From: Hirundichthys speculiger
Lineage: Eukaryota > Chordata > Actinopteri > Beloniformes > Exocoetidae
Assembly (NCBI GenBank): GCA_018398805.1
Contig: JAGFBZ010000699.1
Location: 289,619 to 353,618 of the forward strand
DNA: 64,000 bases
Direction of reading: 5' to 3'
The stretch's first letter is position 1, and each line of letters starts with the position of its first letter. The translations under genes were made by a program, and so were the position numbers. Positions 10,906 to 21,769 of the stretch are shown here, piece by piece. The notes below the pieces were generated by a model, which did no database searches, was not told the DNA's origin, and saw only the letters and a list, made by a program, of their open reading frames with translations.

Positions 10906-11625
10906 TTGTACTGTTCACTCATTGTTCCATACATTACTTACTGTGTGGAGCTATGGGGAAATACTTACATAACAAACATTGATCCAATAATTAAATTACA
11001 AAAGAGAGCCATAAGAATTGTAAATAATTCAAAATACCGCGACCCAACGAACCCACTCTTCATTAAATTAAATACTTTAAAATTTGTAGATCTAGTCGAG
11101 CTAAGGACTTCACTTATAATGTATAAGGCACACAATAACCTACTTCCTCACTGCATTCAGGAAATGTTTTCACTCAGAGAAAGTCGGTATGAACTTAGGG
11201 GAACTTGTATGTTTAAAAAAATAAAGGTAAGGACAAACTTTAGAAGCAGATGTATTTCCGTTAAAGGGGTAAACTTGTGGAATAGTCTCTGTGATGAGCT
11301 AAAAATGTCTAGTTCTATCTGTAAATTCAAAAAAATGTTTAAACTTAGGGCAATAGATAAATATAAACTTTTAGTATGACCAAGAGCAGCTTCTCCTGTA
11401 AATCCTTTATATCACAAGTTTGTTGTAATTGACTCTCTGTAATCCCTTTTATTTTGATTTGTTGTGATGTGATATGTTGTAAAAAGGGTAGGCATTATAA
11501 AGCTACGGCTTCAGCCTACACCTTTTTGGTTCATTTATTTATACATCCAGCTTTCTGTGATGCATGTTTTTGATTGATTAATGGACCAAAATAAAAAACT
11601 AACTAACTAACTAACGTAGCCTCAT
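10906..11625 (+). mobile_element. Rex/CR1-like LINE 3' end with short tandem tail
   Basis: A 157-residue open frame (10906-11379) reads as a reverse-transcriptase C-terminus: PYITYCVELWGNTY, KLQKRAIRIV, then a NLWNSLCDELK segment before the stop. About 240 bp of 3' UTR follow, ending in an (ACTA)n tail at about 11597-11615. The element is 5'-truncated, the usual outcome of target-primed reverse transcription. No polymerase catalytic core remains. Confidence 0.75.
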
Positions 11626-13220
11626 CATAGCTATGCTGCTGTAGGTCTACTCTGCAGGGAGACACCAACATAATCTGCTCAGTGGTCTCCTCACTTCATG
11701 TTTCTTTTTGTTCAACCCTGATTCCAAGAAAAAAGTTTGGGACGCTGTGGAAAACATATGACAATTAAAGCTGCAAGCAGCCTCTATCACGCCCCCCCCA
11801 CCCCCCACCCCCCCCCACCCCCATTTTTTTCCATTTTTCGGTTACAAAATGGAAAAGATAAAAGTTGCTGCTCAGCTTGAATCCAGAGGTAAGAAAAGAA
11901 AAAACTGGTCTGAATCTAGTCAGAGCTGATTTTTTAAGCTGCCACATCAAGAATGTAACTGTCACAGCTTTTTCTCATCTCAAACAAACATAAAGAGTCA
12001 GAGATCTGATGTCCAGAGCAGATTTACAGAAACTCATCCAGCCATAAAGCTCTTTTGTCTGATTAGACGGTTTCAGCTCATGATGTTGCCAGAGTTCCAA
12101 CAAGAACCAGGAAAACTGAGCTCATAACTGGTACCAGTTATCTGCAGAATAGACTTTGAAGAACAATCCAGGGACCAACGTGGGATTTTCATTGATTTGA
12201 CTGACTGAATTTTTAACATTTATGTGCGGCAGAATCACCCACATCCTGTTTCACACACAACTAATGCATGTGCAAAATTCAATAATAATATAATAATAAT
12301 AATCTAATATATGAAATTCAACAGGGTCCATGTACCTTTGGTGCTCCAGGCCTAAATATTGTTTATTTGCTAAATATTGTATTTGGAAGTCCTGTTTTTG
12401 TTTTCTTCTACCTGTAGCTGAAATGATCCAAGAGAACCAAAATGATCTTGATTTGTTTCAGAGGTTTGAGACTGTGTGAAATGAGTAAAGTTTTTCTAGA
12501 ATATTCTTCTCCAATATATATGATCAATAATGACCAAACTTAACTCCAAAGTAAAAGTGGTTGAAAGAAATTACAAACTGGACAAGTAAATAAATTGATG
12601 GTGATTTCTGCAACACTTGTCTCCCGGCTGCACTTCTATATTATAATCACTGACATTTAATAGGATCCATACATTTATGAAAATGTAGTTTTTTTCATGA
12701 ACCATAACTTTAACAATGCAATATTAAGGAAAGATTTACTTGTAAAATACATGATATAATAACATTCATTTTTTCAGAGTAAACATGTTACCTTCCTTTT
12801 TTAACATTTGAATAACACTATAATAGCAATAACAGCTGTGATGAAGAACACATTTTATTGAATCGTTCTTCTGAATTCATTTTGAACAAACAGCTTACAC
12901 AAACATAACACATAATACAATCCATTCAAAATGATACAGACATGTCCAAACTTTTTATGTGATAATTGATTGATCTTTTTTTTCTTAGTGGGAGGAAACC
13001 GGAGCACCCGGAGAAAACCCATATTAATATAGAAATACAGAGAAAACAATTACAAGATGAAATGCAAACATAGATTTAAAAGATGTTTGTCCTCATGCCT
13101 GATATTAGTTCTTCTTTTTGTTTTTTTTTTGTTTGTGCTCCTGTTCTTCTGGTGGAAGACGTCCACTCTCTTGTGAGATGTTTGCAGTGACCTGAGGATT
13201 CTGGATTCCCCTCCTGCTCT
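11626..13220. other. Intergenic, dispersed-repeat scraps only
   Basis: Recognisable pieces: a L2-type 3' UTR scrap at 11626-11700 matching 8120-8190; AATTAAAGCTGCAAGCAGCC at 11763, a common fish repeat start; a C/A-rich homopolymer run at about 11790-11830; and GTGGGAGGAAACCGGAGCAC at 12990. No credible gene was seen on either strand. Confidence 0.5.
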
Positions 13221-13272
13221 TATATTTATTTATATTTATATTTATATTTATATTTATATTTATATTTATATT
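13221..13272. repeat. (TATATT)n microsatellite at the stop codon
   Basis: A run of TTATAT/TATTTA units. On the minus strand the coiled-coil gene's TAA stop (13268-13266) is formed by the first repeat unit, so the C-terminus ends at the microsatellite border. Confidence 0.85.
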
Positions 13273-15640
13273 CGCTTTAGTGTCAGCATCTTTTTTAAAC
13301 GCCTCCAAAAAGAAGGCTGTTCTGCTGCTCTGGGGTCAGGATCTGGTGTCAGGACCTCTTCAGTTTCTGGGAGGAACCGGTTGTTGGCATGTGGAAATTC
13401 CTCCGGTTCACTGATTTCATCAATGACCTCAAGTTGGTGGACGGAGACGCCCTTGAGATCAGAGACGTCTCCAGATACAGAAGCCTCAGTTTGAGTCCAA
13501 AACTCCTTTGATTCAGCAACATCTTCACCTTTGAAAACTTCAGTTTGAGTGGAGACGTCCTTTGATTCAGAGAAGTCTTCGGCTACAGAAGCTTCGCCTT
13601 GGGTGGAGGTGTCCTCTAATACAGAGACCTCGTCAAATCCAAAATCCTCAGTCTGAGCAGAGACGTCCTTTGAGTCGGGGACACTTTCAGACAGAAAAGT
13701 CTCAGTCTGAGTAGAAACACTCTGTGGTTCTGGGGCTTTTTCTGCTGCAGAAGACTTGGGTCCATCTGCAGAGGACTTGGGTCCATCTGCAGAGGACTGG
13801 GGTCCATCTGCAGAGGACTTGGGTCCATCTGCAGAGGACTTGGGTCCATCGAGGACTCCATTGCAGAGGACTGGGGTCCATCTGCAGAGGGGGGTCCACT
13901 GGGGTGGGTCCATCGCAGAGGACTGGGTCATCGCAGAGGACTTGGGTCCATCTGCAGACTTGGGTCCATCTGCAGGACTGGGGTCATCCAGAGGACTGGG
14001 GTCCATCTGCAGAGGACTTGGGTCCATCTGCAGAGGACTGGGTCCATCTGCAGAGGGGGCTGGGGTCCATCTGCAGAGGACTTGGGTCCATCTGCTGAGG
14101 ACTTGGGTCCATCTGCAGAGGACTTGGGTCCATCTGCTGAGGACTGGGTTCCATCTGAGAGGACTGGGTCCATCTGCAGAGGACTGGGGTCCACTGCAGA
14201 GGACTGGGGTCTCTCTGGGTCCGAGGACTGGGGTCCATCTGCAGAGGACTGGGTCCATCTGCAGATTACTTGGGTCCATCTGGAGGGACTGGGGTCCATC
14301 TGAGGGTGCCATCTGCAGAGGACTTGGGTCCATCTGCAGAGGACTTGGGTCCATCTGCAGAGGACTTGGGTCCATCTTCAGAGGACTGGGGTCCATCTGC
14401 AGAGGACTTGGGTCCATCTGCAGAGGACTGGGGTCCATCTACAGAGGACTTGGGTCCATCTGCAGAGGACTTGGGTCCATCTGCAGAGGACTTGGGTCCA
14501 TCTTCAGAGGACTGGGGTCCATCTGCAGAGGACTTGGGTCCATCTGCAGAGTACTGGGGTCCATCTACAGAGGACTGGGGTCCATCTGCAGAGGACTTGG
14601 GTCCATCTGCAGAGGACTTGGGTCCATCTGCAGATGACTTGGGTCCATCTGCAGAGGACTTGGGTCCATCTGCAGAGGACTGGGGTCCATCCACTTGGGG
14701 ACTGGGTCCATCTACAGAGGACTGGGGTCCATCTGCAGAGGACTGGGTCCATCTGCAGGGACTTGGGTCCATCTGCAGAGGACTGGGGTCCATCTTCAGA
14801 GGACTTGGGTCCATCTGCAGGGACTTGGTTCCATCTGCAGAGGACTTGGGTCCATCTGCACAGGACTTGGTTCCATCTGCAGAGGACTGTGGTCCATCTG
14901 CAGAGGACTGGGGTTCATCTGCAGAGGACTTGGGTCCATCTGCAGAGGACTTGGGTCCATCTGTAGGGATTTCAGGCATTTTGTTGATGGTTTCTGACTT
15001 TATCTCCTCGGTAAGTTCTCCCAGCTTCCTCTCAAAGTCCTCAATGGTCCGTTCCTTTGCTTTCACCTTGGAAGCCAGTTCAGTGTTAGCGATGTCCTTC
15101 TCTCGCAGCTGCTTTTTCACATTTTCCAGCTGTTTGAGAGCCTCTGCAGATCTGGATCCATCTTCCCTGCCTTCTTGAGGTGCTCTACAGGAGAGACGTA
15201 AATCATCTACAGTGCGTTGGGACCATTTCAGCTTCTTTTCAGCGACGATTCTTCGACGGTACTCTTCCTTCAAGCGGCTTTCCACCTCTTGAAGTTCTTC
15301 CTGTTTCGAAGTAAAATTGTTTTCTGCCGTAACTCTCTTCTCTTTCTCTTCAGCGAGAAGATTGTTATTGCTCTGCAACTTGTTTGTCAGATCGTTGACT
15401 TGGATTAACAAGTTGCTGATCTGCTCCTGATGTGATTGTGGTGGTTGATCTTCATCAGCAGCAGAATCCTTCAAGCTGAGATCTTTCTGTTTGACCTCGT
15501 AGTTGGAGGCCATTTCAAGGTTCCCGTTATCTTGGACCTGCTTATTTAGGTTTTCTAGATCCTGGAGGACCAACATGTGAGCCTCTTTGAATCTAGTTTG
15601 ACCTTGACTGCCTGCTTCAGGAGCTCCAATGGATTTGCGC
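13266..15640 (-). CDS. Unrecognised coiled-coil protein with DGPKSSA repeats and TQT-motif tail (main part)
   Basis: I do not recognise the family. Reading the minus strand from 15640: a coiled-coil segment rich in Glu/Lys/Gln with Leu-Asn heptads (for example ISNLLIQVNDLTNKLQSNNN and KQLENVKKQLREKDIANTEL) runs to about 14980. A repeat block of 7-residue units (DGPKSSA, DGPQSSA) follows to about 13745. An acidic tail then repeats a roughly 20-residue unit containing VSTQTE, VSAQTE or FWTQTE, and ends in a basic SFWRRLKKMLTLKRI and a stop. The frame shifts several times inside the repeat block, but no frame there has stops. The 5' end is separated by a hAT insertion at 15641-16516. The ATG at 15675 lies inside that transposon and is not the natural start. 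This is either a real gene broken in this haplotype or a young pseudogene. Confidence 0.6.
13745..14975 (-). repeat. 21-bp coding minisatellite (7-residue DGPKSSA units), about 57 copies
   Basis: The unit is GACTTGGGTCCATCTGCAGAG on the plus strand, with GACTGGGG-type one-base variants. Long stretches are open in all three frames on both strands, which explains many overlapping open frames here. Indels that are not multiples of three, concentrated at about 13850-14310, switch the minus-strand frame between DGPKSSA, MDPSPLQ and RWTQVLC readings. Confidence 0.95.
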
Positions 15641-16516
15641 AAGGGATGGGCATTTGGTTGAGATTTATTCATCAATCGTCGGGAGAATTAATGATTAATA
15701 ATCAATTAATCATTAACATTTTTATATTGAAAATTATCACAATTATTCTCGATATCGGCGTGATGTTTGTTTTCCCCTTTGGCCTGGTTGCTATGGCCTG
15801 GTTGCTATGGCCCGCGCATGCCCAGATGTGTTCAGTGGCCCGGATGTTCGTGGTCGACAATAACGTGACATTTCCTGTTTCTTTTCTTTAAAAAAAACAA
15901 CGATAATAAAAGAAGAGATATCGAGGAGACTACTTAACAAGGACAATTTATATCAAGGCGCCAGTATTACAGGCTTTTTGTTTCTTAAAAAGATGCGCTT
16001 GTTGTGTGCTCGATGTGCGCTGCAGCTCCTTCTGGTCCGTGCTAACACCGAGTTCTGGCTAGGCTAGGCTAGGCTAGGCTAGGCTAGGCTGATGATGAAC
16101 CGCCTCCACCGTCCTTTACAAGGCTTGGATGCACGTTGTTCAAGTGATACATCATTGTCGTTGTCGATTAATTGTATTTGTAATTAGCATTGCAGTGATT
16201 GCAGTACACTTGCTCATTTTCTAAACTAAAATGGTCCCACGCCACACTTCACCGCGACCGCTTCATGATTAGGCGATGACCTACAGAAGCTAGCATGTAA
16301 CAACTGAGTCCAGCCAGGGTAGGGTGATGGTGAAATGTTGCCCCCTGGTGGTGGCACAGTGAAATACATCGCATTGTTTGAGGACGTGCACTGATAACCT
16401 ACATTCGGATCGTTTAAAAAAAAAAAAAAAATTCGGTTCATCGACGAAAATTAATTTCTTCAACCAAATTCTTAATGATCAATCATCGATTAATCGATTA
16501 ATTACGCCCATCCCTA
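15641..16516 (+). mobile_element. hAT MITE (TAGGGATGGGC family) inserted in the coiled-coil gene
   Basis: The ends are AAGGGATGGGCATTTGG (first T mutated) and the complementary ACGCCCATCCCTA. It is flanked by ATTTGCGC at 15633-15640 and 16517-16524, a perfect 8-bp target duplication. A close sister copy is at 37742-38633, also with a perfect duplication. Both carry a (GGCTA)n run. The open frame across its left end is chance plus host coding sequence. Confidence 0.95.
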
Positions 16517-16524
16517 ATTTGCGC

Positions 16525-16696
16525 AGATTTTCAGTAACGCGTTTAAGCTCCTTGACGCAAAGCAGTCTGACGTGGCGTTCAACATCCGGAACCTTTTCCA
16601 AGTCTTTGATCTTTTCCCTCTGCGAATGGCAGTCTTTCTTTTCTTTCTCTCTTTTTTCTTTCTTTCTTTCTTTTCTTTCTCTGCTGCAGTTCTCAT
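16525..16696 (-). CDS. 5' part of the split coiled-coil gene
   Basis: The minus strand encodes an Arg/Lys/Glu-rich coiled-coil piece: DCHSQREKIKDLEKVPDVER, then a segment ending in KELKRVTENLRK at the target duplication. Ignoring the transposon and one duplication copy, the next codons are SIGAPEAG of the main part, in frame, which shows the two parts were one exon. Upstream is an (AAAG)n tract of the GAGAAAGAAAAG type. The ATG at 16696 is in another frame unless that tract has lost or gained bases. The true start or splice acceptor is therefore uncertain. Confidence 0.5.
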
Positions 16697-17029
16697 CTCT
16701 TTTTTAATGAGTGAGAAAGTTGTTCTTTTTCAGCAGCAGGGAAGAAACTCTGGCGGTTGTCTTGTGCCAGCGGAGGTATTATGGTAAAAACCCTGGACGC
16801 ACTGCGGTGCCTGGTTCAACTTAACCTGGACGGGGAGCAGCACAGGTAATTCCTCTGCTTCTGAACGCACCCTGGGTGGGCAGCCGGATAGGCTTGACAG
16901 TTTTCACCTGTCGTGACTGGAGAGTCACAGAGGGAGGGGCCGGAGCTTCCTCCTGATCCAGCTGGAGGTTTTTGGAGCCAGAGGCCTCATTTTGGTTGTT
17001 CGACCATGTCGCTCCACAAAGATGTACCT
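16697..17029. other. Intergenic, no confirmed gene
   Basis: Contains a plus-strand ATG at 16781 with 22 codons (MVKTLDALRCLVQLNLDGEQ) ending at an AG/GTAATT donor-like site. No family is recognised and no partner exon was found. Confidence 0.35.
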
Positions 17030-18560
17030 GCAGATGTTTTAGTTGAATTTGTATTCCTGAAATTTGGAAAGTCGCTTACGTCCTTCCCCTTTTGAAAGGG
17101 GAAGGACCCTACTTGTTTAAATAATTATCGACCTATCTCCAAGTTGTCCATCCTGTCGAAGGTCCTTGAAGGTCTAATAAGTGACCAGTTGAAGGATTTC
17201 CTTCATACTTACAACATTCTCTCTCCATATCAATCCGGCTTCAGGAAACAACACAGCACAATTACGGCCACCCTCAAACTCACCAATGACATAATAGACT
17301 GGTTGGATCATAAGAAATTTTGCACAGCTACTTTTTGTTGATCTTTCTAAGGCCTTTGACACAGTCGTCATTCTATTCTGAAGCGGCGACTGCTCGACAT
17401 AGGTTTATCTGAGCAGGCTGTTGGTTGGTTTGATAATTATTTGTCTAATAGAAAACAATGTGTTCACTTTGAAGGCAGATCATCCAATCTGCTAAATGTT
17501 TCTACCGGTGTGCCTCAGGGCTCAGTTCTGGGACCAATTTTGTTTGCTATTTATGTAAATACATTGGGCAGAAACATTCCAAATGCCAAATTTCATTTTT
17601 ATGCTGATGACACGGTTATCTATTGTTGTGGTTCCACTCTTGCTGAGGCCCTTGGCAACTTACAGATTGCTTTTAACCTTGTGGAAAGTCAGCTCATTGA
17701 GCTAAGACTTGTCTTAAATGCTGTCAAAACTAAATTCATGATATTTTCTAATGGCAGGGAAGTACCTGTGTCTCCTCCCAGCATTTTGTCATTACAAGAT
17801 TGTGAGATTGAACTTCTGACCTGTTACAAGTATCTCGGCATTTTAATCGACGATCGGCTTTCTTTTAAACCACATGTAGAAAACCTGGTAAAAAAATTAA
17901 GACTGAAACTGGGATTCTTTTTCCGTCACAGATCTTGTTTTTCTTTTTCTACCAGGAAAAAGTTGGTTGCTGCCACTTTCCTCCCTGTACTTGATTATGG
18001 CGACCTCTTGTATATGTATGCCCCTGTAAATTGTTTGCGCTCTCTGGACACCATGTATCATGGTGCCTTAAGGTTTGTCACCGGATGTAAATCCCTCACT
18101 CACCACTGCACTTTAAATGCCCGAGTTGAGTGGCCATCTCTGGCAGCACGCCGCCTTATACATTGGCATATTTTTATTTATAAAGTCATTTTGGATCTGC
18201 TCCCGCTCTATTTATGTAACTATCTCTCCAAATCTCAAAGCAATTACCGCCTACGTTCCAATGAGTTTTATTTATTAAATGTGCCCAAAGTTAATACTGA
18301 ACTTGGTAAGCACTGCTTTAAGTATGCTGCACCTGCTGCTTGGAAAGCACTGCAGAAAACTCTGAAGTTAAAGGAGCTGATCAACCTTGTCATCCAGGTC
18401 TGCACAAGTCTGTTAATGGCCCAGTCATTTGAATCAGGTGTGCTGAAGCGGGGAAACATCTAATGCTGATGAAATATCAAGGACAATTTACAAATAAAAT
18501 GTATGATAAAAAACACATTCTTATTTCTGAATAAACACTTCAGTTTTCAACATTGGACAA
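17030..18560 (+). mobile_element. L2/CR1-group LINE, reverse-transcriptase domain, mildly broken
   Basis: Successive frames give NNYRPISKLSILSKVLEGL (RT motif 1), SPYQSGFRKQHST, then DLSKAFDTV (motif A Asp; frame change near 17337-17375). At 17441-18463 there is one long frame with GVPQGSVLGPILFAIYVN and the catalytic FHFYADDTVIY at about 17591-17622, followed by CYKYLGILIDD and the thumb region to a stop. The endonuclease is missing (5' truncation). It is the best preserved LINE polymerase in the window but still not intact. The clade is inferred from motif style. Confidence 0.8.
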
Positions 18561-18588
18561 AAATACAGTCAACAATTATTATATAGAA

Positions 18589-19213
18589 CAGTGAATCCCA
18601 AAGTGTGGGCCGCGAGAGGTCATTAAAAATAGACAAATATGTTTTAAATCCTCGATTTTTAAAAAAAGGTTTTAATTACTGTAAAATATTTAATACGTGA
18701 TTTAAAAATATTTAGAAATAATAAAACAAACCAATTGAGTGTTATTCTACTGTCATCTTTTTTTTTTTTGACATTTATTTTTTTTTATTGTGGCCACAAA
18801 ATTTCCAACAATATTCTTACATCATCGTTCTTCTCTTTTTCTCCTTTCTCCTAACATAGGTAGTATGTTTTCAATACAAAAAGACAAAATGGATAAGAAA
18901 ACAAAAAAAAAGAAAAAGAGGAAAAGAAAAAGTTATGGCCGTAGATTTATACAATTCAGTATTATCATAACAAGAACCAATTGAACATGGGGGGTCTCCA
19001 CACATCACATTTCTCAAAAATAAAATTAAATGTACAAAATTATTCTGTCATCTTAATATGACAAATGTCACCTTATTTGTTAGTATTGGAATGTAGCTTT
19101 TAGTCTTGTATGTTGACCACAGTTGTGAGTAAAGTTTAAATTATTTGAGTGGGCCGCAGAGATTTTTCACATTTCAAATTGGGCCTTGATATTCTGAAGT
19201 TTGGGAACGGCTG
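18589..19213 (+). mobile_element. Charlie-like hAT MITE with a nested insertion
   Basis: Same family as 6918-7278 (starts CAGTGAATCCCAAAGTGTGG, ends TTGGGAACGGCTG). It is split by an insertion at about 18758-19036. Confidence 0.65.
18758..19036 (-). mobile_element. Poly-A-ended retroinsertion nested in the MITE
   Basis: Starts with a T run on the plus strand, a poly-A tail on the minus strand. It is flanked by TTATTCTACTGTCATC and TTATTCTGTCATC, an apparent target duplication of about 13 bp. The sister MITE at 6918-7278 shows the empty site. Source element not recognised. Confidence 0.6.
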
Positions 19214-19439
19214 GCTTAAACGATGAAGAAATAAAAGAGAAAACCACTATCTCTCATTTAAATATCTTTAGGGTAAGTTAAACTACAGGACCAGCGTTGT
19301 GCATCAGCCACAACTCTGCTCCAGTCTGGTGGCTCCTGTTGTTTCAGCAGGGGGCGCTGCAGCACCTCCAGCGTCCCACCGCTGTAACTTAATGAAAGAG
19401 AACATTCTACATTAAACGTTTTAACTCCAGCTTTTTTAA

Positions 19440-20230
19440 AATGCCCTCAACCCATCCTTTATTTTAGATCACATCCTGCCACAAGTCTTCACTAAAAGCC
19501 TTTTAAAGCCTCACGAAGCAGGCAGCGCTGTGAGGACCGAGTCCTTCCTGCTTCACTGTGTAAGGAACTCCAGAAGACACAGGTGGATGGTGCATCACAG
19601 GAGCACCACAGGGGACTGTACTCTTACCTTTCCTCTTCACTCTGGACACCTCAGACCTCCAGACATCTGCAGAAATACTCAGATGATTCTGCAGTTGTGG
19701 TGGACCAGAGACTGAGGACAGAGGACTGATGGACCTCTTAGCGGCGTGGTGTGGAGACTATCATCTCATCTGAAATGTCGACAAGATAAAGGAGATAACT
19801 GTGGATTGTAGGAGGAACAGGAACAAGTCAAATAGCCTTTCCATCGTGGGAGAAGAAGTGGAGGTGGTGGAGGAGAATAAATACCTCTGTGTTCACCTGG
19901 ACAGCAGGCTGGACTGGAGACACAGCACTGATGCTGTTTCTAAGAAGGGACAGAGCAGGACTTGACTTCTGGAGGAAGCTGATGTCCTTCAGTGTCTGCA
20001 GCAGGACGTTGCATATCTTATACAGGTCTGCGGCGGAGAGTGCAATCTCATCTCACCAATCAATGCGAAGGAGGATACTTCATAAAGTGAAGAACATAAC
20101 GGACAAGTCTGAGCCTGCCCTTCACAACACAGTGATTCAGCAGGAGTGTGTTCGGTCTCTACAGGAGATCCTTCATGCCCACAGCAATAACCTTCTACAA
20201 TCATTCTTTGAAGAAACTTAAATAATGAAA
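19440..20230 (+). mobile_element. Rex-like LINE reverse-transcriptase relic
   Basis: Broken frames contain the C-terminal RT pattern: VDCRRNRNKS, VEENKYLCVHLDSRLDWR, KKGQSR and FSVCSRTLHI. This pattern is typical of Rex/CR1-group fish LINEs. Multiple stops make it inactive. Confidence 0.65.
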
Positions 20231-20381
20231 GTTACTGCAACATATGAGTATTTTTTGAGCTGAATTGAAACTGTATTGAATATACCCCGCTTTCTTCTTA
20301 ATGTATAGCCACAGATCATCTTGAAGGGCTTCAGACAGATTCAGATTGGCTTATCTGTCAACTCACTTTCAAAACAGTGAG

Positions 20382-20396
20382 TGTATATATATATAT

Positions 20397-20485
<89 letters not shown>

Positions 20486-20512
20486 ATATATATGTGTGTG
20501 TGTGTGTGATTG
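20382..20512. repeat. (TA)n microsatellite ending in (TG)n
   Basis: About 110 bp of TA dinucleotides with single interruptions, then a short TG run. The tyrosine/isoleucine open frame here is an artefact. Confidence 0.97.
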
Positions 20513-20649
20513 AAAATAGAATATTATTGAACTGAATATAGAGACGCTTGATTCGTACACCTTAGTTCCCATGTTGCTCGTTGGGTGAGGGTATTTCACC
20601 TTTTTGGAAATGTAACGTTATCGTCGCAGTTAATTAACAAACAGCAAAT

Positions 20650-21081
20650 GGATAAGAGACACATCCGAGGCCACCGTGGCAAAGTTTTGACGCTATATTC
20701 AATTACTCGTAACGCCACCCTGGATACAGCCCCGCCCCCGCTCTCTTCCCGGGCTCAACAAAACGAGCGCACCCCCGCCTTCTCGGCGAAAAACACTCCG
20801 CTTCTCGCGTTGTTTTGCGGACAGCTGACCGCTGTGTGTCGGTGCTAGGCTAACGCAGGACAGACGGTCGGGATCAGCCCGGGGAGCAGGGACACGGTCT
20901 GGCCGGACCCGGGACAGGACAGGCGCGACTATTTCACCTCCGGCGATGGTTAAACTGACTGGCTAACGCCGCCCCGACAGGCGAGGACCGAAGTGGATGG
21001 AAAGACAAGAGGCGAACCCGTGAGAGGAAGGCTTAGCTCCGTTTAAATGTTATTGTCAATTAAAACCCTTTTATGGTCATA
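20650..21081 (+). promoter_or_regulatory. dcaf6: dcaf6 promoter and 5' leader, CpG island
   Basis: CpG-rich sequence directly upstream of dcaf6 exon 1, with a GC box CCCGCCCCCG at 20731-20740, a second C-rich stretch at about 20770, and no TATA box at a sensible spacing. The (TA)n tract ends about 140 bp to its left. An in-frame stop at 21061-21063 closes the frame above the start codon. Confidence 0.6.
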
Positions 21082-21169
21082 ATGTCCTGCACTGGTAACC
21101 TGGTTTGGGATGTCAATAAACGCTTAATTGGATACAGCGAGCCTAATACCATCAGGACCAACTATTTAG
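21082..21169 (+). CDS. dcaf6: dcaf6 coding exon 1
   Basis: Dcaf6 (NRIP/IQWD1) is a WD40 substrate receptor for CUL4-DDB1 ubiquitin ligases and is reported to bind nuclear receptors and calmodulin. This exon encodes MSCTGNLVWDVNKRLIGYSE then a segment ending NTIRTNYL plus the first base of a Gly codon, before the GTAAGA donor. The LWDV-x-KR and Y-L-G spacing matches the vertebrate N-terminus. An in-frame ATG nine bases upstream (21073) could also be used; 21082 is chosen because it aligns with the MSR start of the mammalian protein. Intron 1 is phase 1 and 10,965 bp long. Confidence 0.92.
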
Positions 21170-21226
21170 GTAAGAGGAAAACAAGCCTCCCGTGTGCTAA
21201 CCTTCATGTGTGTTTTGTTTTGTTTA

Positions 21227-21260
<34 letters not shown>

Positions 21261-21769
21261 TGAAATCACGTTAATTTGATAACCGTGTTCAGGAGGTCGT
21301 GTTTGTGCAGCGGGGAACTGACACCAAAGACTGCGTGTGTCCCGAAATAAAAGAAAATCTACCTGCGTAACACCGAGGAGAGCTGCGGCTCCTCCGTGCG
21401 CGTGGACAGTTTCTCCCAAAGCTAAAAAAAAAACAAAAAAACAAAAAACCATAACAGACGAGATTACGGGCCGAGTTTAATCCTGAGCGGCCCGGTGGGT
21501 CGTTTTTATTCTGCAGGTGAGTCACCTGCAGGCTGCAGCAGCTCCAGGTGACGTTCACCTGTGGAAGTCAGTCAGTTTCAGGACAGAGGAGAAATTAAAA
21601 AAAAAAACAAAACAAAACAAAACTGTAAACGCTCACAGGGTGTCTGGTCACTCACGTGTGACGTTGACAACCTGTGAGAATTTACTAAAAACACAAAAAT
21701 AATTAATAAAAAGGAAAAGTGCTGCACACAGATGTTCATATGTAAAGGCTATAAATTAGGACCGGACAA
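21170..21769. other. dcaf6 intron 1, first part
   Basis: An (ATT)n run lies at about 21227-21260. Otherwise ordinary intron sequence, no further exon seen. Confidence 0.6.

Noticed and set aside
15577..15891. Plus-strand frame with hydrophobic MAWLLWPAH segment (also at 37747-38037)
   Set aside because: It is the same non-coding MITE sequence in both places; the apparent membrane segment is a duplicated GCCTGGTTGCTATG motif.
16781..16848. Plus-strand mini exon MVKTLDALRCLVQLNLDGEQ with a GTAATT donor
   Set aside because: No homologous family recognised, no following exon, and a LINE starts 180 bp downstream; too little to call a gene.
20369..20599. Possible TATA-box cluster before dcaf6
   Set aside because: It is a (TA)n microsatellite, over 500 bp from the start codon; the CpG-rich region nearer the exon is the better promoter.
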